Assembly (NCBI GenBank): GCA_035771165.1
Contig: JAWNZC010000261.1
Span: 1,191,501-1,255,500 of the forward strand
Direction: 5' to 3'
From: Paragorgia papillata
Taxonomy: Eukaryota > Cnidaria > Anthozoa > Scleralcyonacea > Coralliidae
DNA length: 64,000 nt
Below the pieces are notes generated by a model that was given only the letters and a program-made list of their open reading frames with translations, ran no database searches and was not told where the DNA came from. Position 1 is the stretch's first letter; each line of letters opens with the position of its first letter. Shown in pieces: positions 58,205 through 64,000 of this stretch. The position numbers were made by a program, and so were the translations under genes.

Positions 58205-58500
58205 AGTACATATTACCCAATACCCGGCCTAGTTGCCCTCCGCTATTATAATTATACGACTATATAACGTATACTACATGTATACCTTCTTATTATTATC
58301 ATTATTCTTGACGTCACCGGTGACTTGCTATATGGCCCATCAACCTTCAGGGGATTAGAGATAATTGCCTGCAATTCTACCCTTTCGCCGGCGTTACAAT
58401 AACACAACAAATGGTGTTAAAATAACTCCTTTAAATTAACTCGAGCGAAGGGAGTTACTCTGACCCTCCCATTGGGATTAAAACAGCTCCCTGAAAATAA
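58205..58500. other. No gene; repeat-derived
   Basis: GTGTTAAAATAACTCC and GGGAGTTACTC-like words end at AACAGTGTA before a (TA)n run (58505-58522), suggesting a small element end. Confidence 0.4.
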
Positions 58501-58656
58501 CAGTGTATATATATATATATATGAATTTGAAGATTTGTAATCCAGGCATAATGTAGTAGGTAAGTGTTCTCCGGATTATATTATTAAAATTTTGAGCTTT
58601 CAACTCGGTTCCCCGAGTCTTCTTCAGAAAAGTTTAAAAATACTGGAATACTCGAA

Positions 58657-59439
58657 CCTCTGGTCAAAACATCACCTCATTCTATCGACAACGTTAACAC
58701 TTTCCTGACCAATATTAAAGACTTAAAAAATTAACCTGATGAAATCATGGTATCCTTCGACGTAGTCTCTCTATTTACTTCCATACCACTAGACACAGTA
58801 CGACGAAAAACTGAACAACTACTTACTGACGATACATCATGGCAAACAAGAACTACACTCGACAAAGAAGACATACTTGAACTCATTAACCTATGCCTTT
58901 CAACGGAATTCTGCTTTCAAAACCCTTTCTACCGACAAGTATCCGGTACCCCTATGGGGTCACCTCTTTCCAGTTTCCTTGCTGAAGCAGTGATGCAGGA
59001 ACTAGAAAAGAGAACCGTGACTAACAACAACGACATTAGAACATGGGACAGATACGTTGACGACGTGTTTGCAATAATCAAGAAAGACAAAACTGACAAA
59101 ATATTACAAACAATCAACAACACTACGGAAAATATTAAATTCACAAAAGAAGAAGAACAGAAAAACCAACTCTCTTTTCTCGACGTCTTACTGACTAAAA
59201 CTAATGACGGCACCTTGCACACCCAAGTCTACCGAAAGAAAACACACACTGACCAAATACTGAATTACAACAGCAACCACCCTACTCAACACAAAATCAG
59301 TTGCATTAAAACATTATTCAACCGAATTGATACGCACTGTAACACAGAACAATCCAAAACAGAAGAACGTAGATACCTTCTCTCGACATTCCGTATGAAC
59401 AACTACCCTAGGAACTTCATCAACAAAGTCTTAGCCTAA
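58657..59439 (+). pseudogene. Penelope-like reverse transcriptase, truncated
   Basis: Frame from EPLVKTSPHSIDNVNTFL at about 58651 with one TAA (58732), then 230 open codons from 58747: MVSFDVVSLFTSIPLD, ..YRQVSGTPMGSPLSSFLAEA.., the active site WDRYVDDVFAII, and FLDVLLTK. These are core RT motifs of Penelope-like elements. The N-terminal part expected upstream is missing: coding begins almost at the left terminal repeat. It stops at 59437; the endonuclease follows in another frame. Confidence 0.88.
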
Positions 59440-60224
59440 CGCGCAAAAAAAGAACATCAACGAACATCACACCTGACCAACCTGCTCCTGAAAGGACTAG
59501 GATCACTTTACCATACATCCACACTACGTCAGAAATGACAGCTAGACTTCTCCGACCATTTAACATTGACATAGCACACAAACCAACACATAAACTTAGA
59601 TCTAATTTCACGAAACACAAAGACAAGACGATTACAATCGATAGACACAACGCTATTTACATGTTTCCTTGCCGTAACTGTTCACAACAATACATTGGAC
59701 AAACACCTAAAAAGATTGAGACACGACTAACAGAACATCAGAACGCTATAAACCGACATGACCATAATTCACTTCCTGCCAAACACGCTGACGATAATGG
59801 ACACACTTTTGACTGGTCACGAACGAAAATACTAGGACAGGCGACTACCAAACATGTGCGCGAATTTAAAGAAGCGTGGCACAGCATAGACAAACGTACA
59901 TTAAACCGATACATCGACATACCTACAACCTACCTTCAATTAAAACGTTCACATAACAATCCTGATTCACACCCACCCTCCGTTCCTTCCGAAGAAATCC
60001 ACCCGTCGAACACTGGACACTCCACGACCACCATCAACTATACACAGACCTGGTTAGCAACGCGTCCCATCACAACCAATCAAACACCACCTATTCCTAG
60101 CGTCGCACCAATCAGACGCTCTCGTCGAATACAATTACGTGAGGAACAGCGCGAACATTCTAATACACCGTTAAACATTTCTGAAGAAGACTCGAAGAAC
60201 CGAGTTGAAAGCTCAAAACTTTAA
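59433..60224 (+). pseudogene. Penelope-like GIY-YIG endonuclease
   Basis: In the next frame, ..ITLPYIHTTSEMTARLLRPF.. links to the nuclease: AIYMFPCRNCSQQYIGQTPK (GIY-YIG equivalents), then ETRLTEHQNAI (catalytic Arg, His/Glu region) and ..HTFDWSRTKIL... It nicks target DNA to prime reverse transcription. The RT-to-nuclease join needs a one-base change at about 59433. The last ~70 codons are Pro/Ser/Thr-rich and run into the right terminal repeat. Confidence 0.85.
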
Positions 60225-60317
60225 TAATATAATCCGGAGAACACTTACCTACTGCTATATATATATATATATATATAAGACAAGAGGATAAACTTCGGTT
60301 ACTTCATTAAAATTTTA

Positions 60318-60373
60318 TTCACTACAAATTTGTTTCGTGTGGCAAGCAAAGCTTGCCACACTCATCAGGTGAT
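60318..60373 (-). ncRNA. Hammerhead ribozyme motif (type I, minimal stem III)
   Basis: Minus strand, in order: TCAC (stem I), CTGATGA (60368-60362), an 11 bp perfect stem II with a TTT loop (GTGTGGCAAGC / GCTTGCCACAC), GAAA (60336-60333), a palindromic CAAATTTG stem III, TA at the predicted cleavage site, then GTGA closing stem I. All conserved core nucleotides are present. Loop-less stem III is characteristic of hammerheads reported from Penelope-like elements, which are thought to act as dimers. Activity is inferred. Confidence 0.8.
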
Positions 60374-60496
60374 TATCGCGTCTGGTTCTCGTAGCTAGGA
60401 AACTTGACTATTTTACACGAATGACGTCATTACAATAAAATGCGGTTTTGGTTTACAGTGTTATGAATAGTTAGCTTGTTAATTATGTCAGCTTGG

Positions 60497-60880
60497 TTAT
60501 TGACTGCTTAGTAAGTGTTTTTTTCTATGTCTGCATGTTGATATAAGTTCATTTCTAGTATTTAGCGAAGATAGTTCCGGATGGCAAATAATAATAAATT
60601 TCTCATAAAGGCATAGATTGCATCTCTTGGTCTTGCTGGAATAGGGCCTACATTGTTTAATTATTCTCCATTTGATCGAACATGGTGTGTCTGACTCTTT
60701 CAAATTCCAAATACATGTACTAAGTTCAGTTGCGTGCTTATGTTGTGGATTTCTGAAACTGCTTGTGTGATTGTTAAATCTTGTTTTAAACGGGCCTTCG
60801 GTAAGTCCAACGTAGCTTTTCTCTTCCCCGCTATCTTCTCTTTTAACTGTGGCTTGGTAAACAATGCCGGTGGTTTGGCA
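60497..60880 (-). pseudogene. Penelope-like nuclease C terminus, left arm
   Basis: Minus strand: ..TTGIVYQATVKREDSGEEKS.. then YVGLTEGPFKTRFNNHTSSF (GIY-YIG signature with its Arg), and ..KRCNLCLYEKFIIICHPELS.. to a stop at 60497. No RT is attached. It differs from the endonuclease at 59433, so two Penelope families are present. Confidence 0.8.
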
Positions 60881-60881
60881 T

Positions 60882-61202
60882 TTCTACGTTGGACTTACCG
60901 AAGGCCCGTTTAAAACAAGATTTATCAACCACACAAGCAGTTTCAGAAATCCACAACATAAGCACGCCACTGAACTTAGTACATATATTTGGAATTTGAA
61001 AGAGTCAGACACACCATATTCGATCAAATGGAGAATAATTAAACAATGTAGGCCCTATTCCAGCAAGACCAAGAGATGCAATCTATGCCTTTATGAGAAA
61101 TTTATTATTATTTGCTATGCGGAACTATCTTCGCTAAATACTAGAAATGAACTTATATCAACATGCAGACATAGAAAAAAACACTTACTAAGCAGTCAAT
61201 AA
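60882..61202 (+). pseudogene. Penelope-like nuclease C terminus, right arm
   Basis: The same protein segment as the left arm on the opposite strand, starting abruptly at YVGLTEGPFKTRFINHTSSF and ending at the stop before 61203. The sequence just upstream belongs to the left copy, so this copy is 5'-truncated. Confidence 0.8.
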
Positions 61203-61433
61203 CCAAGCTGACATAATTAACAAGCTAACTATTCATAACACTGTAAACCAAAACCGCATTTTATTGTAATGACGTCATCCGCGTAAAATAGTCAAGTTTC
61301 CTAGCTACGAGAACCAGACGCGATAATCACCTAGTGAATAGAATTTTAATGAAGTAACCGAAGTTTATCCTCTTGTCTTATTCCGCTCTATCTCGGTATT
61401 GAGCACTCTATTCATATGTTTTCAAACTTGCTA

Positions 61434-61436
<3 letters not shown>

Positions 61437-61502
<66 letters not shown>
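61437..61502. repeat. (AT)33 microsatellite
   Basis: Pure AT dinucleotide run, 66 bp, right of the Penelope palindrome. Confidence 0.97.
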
Positions 61503-61507
<5 letters not shown>

Positions 61508-63380
61508 CGAATAAATAACACAAGGTTTTTATAACAAAATGTAATTCGATTCGATATCAAAACTGATATCCGAAAGTGTGATGGAAGTGTCGCATGAACT
61601 GGTTTTATAGCCAGCTTGGCCATTTATTTTTTAGCTCTTTTTAGCCGTCACTTATCTGGGGGAAATGTCCTAGCTGAGGACTTGAAGTATTTTAACTGTT
61701 TTAATTGTAAAAGAAATTGTTCTTTTGGGAAATGTGTGTGCCATACAGCTATAGTCAGAAAAAAGCGCAACCTTTCTGCAGGTGTCCAATAACACCGTCA
61801 CCATGGTATCAGACTATCGGTGTAATGAATCATATTGCACAGTCATATAGGCGCGTATTTATAGCAAAAGGTAACTTTTAGATTTTATAATCTCATCGAG
61901 AACAGAGCCATAGAAACTAGCCTACGGCTAACAGGCAATGCCGGAACGCGAGGTGAAAACTGTGATCATCTTTGCTTTAGCACTTTTTAGCTCTTAAAAT
62001 AACCAAATACTACTCCACAAAGCTTGGTCACAATATGCCTATAATATGTTGTTTAAGCGTTTAGTTTTTTGATATATAAAATCTTAAACGCGGAATAATT
62101 TTAAAAAACATTCCGAAATTTTGCCCGCATACTAGTTGTGCCGTTCTTTAGCTGTTTCTTTAGCGTAGCAAGCGTTTCTTAGTAGCCTGGGTACGAAGAT
62201 GGAGGAAACGCTTGCAGACACGGCCCCGAGATTTTGAAAACCCCACTCGCCCACGAACGGTGACCTGATTGGTACGGCATGTGTTATTCTGTCAACCAAG
62301 TGCAGTCAACCTAATAGAGCCTCCGGCTTTTAGCTCACATCACAAGCATAAATAGTACTGGGGAAATTACTCGAAGCTGACGGACTTTCGAAAGATTCCT
62401 TTATAAATCAAGGTGACGCGCTAATTTCTCTTCTTCGTAACCGGTAATTTTATACAGATCATTAAAATAGGTAGCCTGTAAACAGACTTTCTTGGAGGGA
62501 GGGGGGCCTTTGGGAGAAGTTAAGGCAGCCTGTGGACAATCCATTCAAAAATAAATTCTCTAGTCATTAAAAAAGCCCTTTAAAAGCCCTTTAAAAGACT
62601 TTTCATCCACGACCCACGACCCATGCCACGACAGTTACTCAAACTCGCTTTAAGTGCCGGATTTTTACCTGAGAAAATACGTACTGCACTAATTAATTGC
62701 TTTAAGGTTACATTATATGATAAAACACTGATTTCATCATTTTTTACAATTTTATCGACTTGTATTAAGAAACTGGGGATCTTTCGACTGCCGTAATTTT
62801 TTTTTGAAAATAATAAAAAGCGACCAAGATATAGCTAAAAATGTTACGACTACTGAATTTCTTGGCGCGAAAGTTATAATTATGATTGATAGCGAATTAT
62901 TAGTCTACACGCCACGTGAAATCTTCGCGGGTATCGAATATCAAATGTGTGAATGCTTAGCATTATAACTCACCAGCAAAACATGCTCCCATTGACAGTA
63001 ATGGATATAGCGAATTTTCCTCGGTGGCTTTCCTCTTTTCTGCCGATCAGCCACACTTGCTTCAAGCTAGATTCCTAACGAAACTTGAGCCATCAAATCT
63101 GAAGATTATAAATCGAAAGTTGTCTATTTAAGAGTTACACGGTTTATCGACATTCACAGGCAAAAATCGTAAACTGAATAACGAATTGAAAATATAATAA
63201 ACATACCCAAGAGCTCTCATGCCAACAACAAGAAGTTGTTTGTTGTCAGCTCCACTTTGACCTTTTCGATGCTTCTATAATTAGCTTTGCTTTATTTACA
63301 TTTGCGTTTCGCCGGCATGTTCTAAACAAGTGTTCCTGTCTGGTTTCCCGCACGTGTGGTGTATTAAGTTATTTGTTTTA
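61503..63380. other. No gene seen
   Basis: No convincing exon chain. Small tandem word TTTAAAAGCCC (62570-62595). No repeat family recognised. Confidence 0.4.
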
Positions 63381-63384
63381 ATCA

Positions 63385-63650
63385 GGGAAAAAACCTTGCC
63401 AAGACACACTAACGTAGAGCTGAGTAGTGATTGGTTTACGTCCAAGGTGATAAGAGGATTAAAAATGTGGGCGGAGGAAATGACAGAAAAAGGAAAAACC
63501 CCGCCAAATCTTTTACCGTCTTTTACAGAGAAAGAAAATTTATCCAATTCCCAGTTGTTACTATCGCAAGTGAAGTCCTGCCTCGTTATTGAGATGAAAC
63601 CTTTAGCCTACTCCACAGGCCACTCTGTGCAGTTTGTGGCCCAAGTAACA
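63385..63650 (+). CDS. Possible exon, unknown
   Basis: The open stretch ..LPRHTNVELSSDWFTSKVIR.., ..EEMTEKGKTPPNLLPSFTEK.. has a coding-like amino acid mix and a possible acceptor (TTAATCAG) at about 63386. No family recognised and no partner exon seen, so confidence is low. Confidence 0.2.
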
Positions 63651-63654
63651 CTCT

Positions 63655-63810
63655 CGTGCCCACTCCAAGTTTACCCACTCCACCCGAGTTTGCCCACTCC
63701 ACTCGAGTTTGCCCACTCCACTCGAGTTTGCCCATTCACCTGAGTTTGCCCATCCAACCCAAATTTGCACACTCCACCCAAGTTTGCCCACTCCATACGA
63801 GTTTTTATCG
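63655..63810. repeat. Minisatellite, 19 bp unit
   Basis: About eight copies of GCCCACTCCACTCGAGTTT and diverged versions. Confidence 0.85.
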
Positions 63811-64000
63811 CCTCTTCCCAATCAGGCCAACAGAGTTGTCTGCGAAGAAGGCTTGAAAATCCAAAAATTTAATATTAATTGCAATAGACACAGATTCTTT
63901 ACACATTTTTTTTTTTTTAATTATAAGTTATCAACTAATCTCTTGACATGATTAGCAAGGGTTTCGACAGATATACACAATACACTATTATAGCATACAA

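Larger units (their letters stand above)
58556..60253 (+). mobile_element. Penelope-like element with inverted termini
   Basis: AGTAGGTAAGTGTTCTCCGG.. (58556-58633) is repeated in inverse at 60175-60253 with few mismatches (~78 bp). Inside, on +, are an N-terminally truncated RT and a GIY-YIG endonuclease, the Penelope-like order. It is flanked by (TA)n on both sides (58505-58522, 60255-60277), as if inserted into a TA microsatellite. Confidence 0.88.
60277..61380. mobile_element. Inverted pair of Penelope-like 3' ends (giant palindrome)
   Basis: The left arm 60277-60815 (539 bp) and right arm 60884-61380 (497 bp) are near-identical reverse complements around a 68 bp spacer that itself continues the left copy's coding frame. 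Each arm encodes the C-terminal part of a GIY-YIG nuclease and then a 3' UTR, reading outward. The only large difference is a 43 bp segment (60324-60366) missing from the right arm at about 61332. TA microsatellites flank both sides. Confidence 0.9.

Noticed and set aside
59738..59920. 60-codon ORF on minus
   Set aside because: Shadow of the GIY-YIG endonuclease frame.

Overview
This is nuclear DNA of an animal. Genes are broken by many GT-AG introns, intergenic DNA is AT-rich, and microsatellites and degenerate transposons are dense. The family mix (SAMD3-like SAM protein, C2H2/transposase-like gene, THAP-DDE transposase, two Ty3/Gypsy elements, a tyrosine-recombinase retroelement, Penelope-like elements, CR1/L2-type LINEs) suggests an early-branching metazoan such as a cnidarian or sponge. 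This taxonomic call is inference only. No rRNA, tRNA or CRISPR array was seen.

Layout. (1) 1-16.1 kb: two intact-looking, multi-exon genes diverge from a ~0.45 kb shared promoter region. A SAM-domain gene runs leftwards (6372 to 1054, continuing past the last exon I can place), and an 11-exon gene with two C2H2 fingers and a transposase-like body runs rightwards (6827 to 16014). I reconstructed both by splice-site phasing; most exons are too short to stand out as ORFs. (2) 16.1-25.4 kb: small inverted-repeat elements, then a THAP-DDE transposase pseudogene (minus strand) whose DDE exon is split by a 5.39 kb Ty3/Gypsy LTR retrotransposon with 246 bp LTRs and a textbook -1 frameshift site between gag and pol. 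(3) 25.4-35.2 kb: a dead LINE with an expanded tetranucleotide tail, a foldback element, a second and older Gypsy element (minus strand, 5 bp target duplication), and a 5'-truncated LINE.

(4) 35.2-46.8 kb: AT-rich DNA, a 24 bp minisatellite, and a 6.9 kb segment bounded by matching 15 bp termini and TA target sites, which contains small MITEs and one decayed three-exon gene. (5) 47.3-55.9 kb: a DIRS-like retroelement (spliced gag-like gene, RT/RNase H, tyrosine recombinase), flanked by 46 bp direct repeats and interrupted by a 2.49 kb hAT-like foldback element. (6) 56.0-58.2 kb: a 2.2 kb array of an 8 bp unit with higher-order structure. (7) 58.5-61.5 kb: two Penelope-like insertions in (TA)n DNA. 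One has inverted termini; the other is a ~0.5 kb-arm palindrome in which one arm keeps a hammerhead ribozyme and the other has lost exactly its core. (8) 61.5-64 kb: mostly featureless, ending in a short 19 bp minisatellite.

The most interesting candidates are the divergent SAM-protein/transposase-like pair (possibly a two-gene mobile unit), the hammerhead presence/absence between palindrome arms, the gag-pol frameshift signal, and the 6.9 kb element with iterated subterminal repeats.
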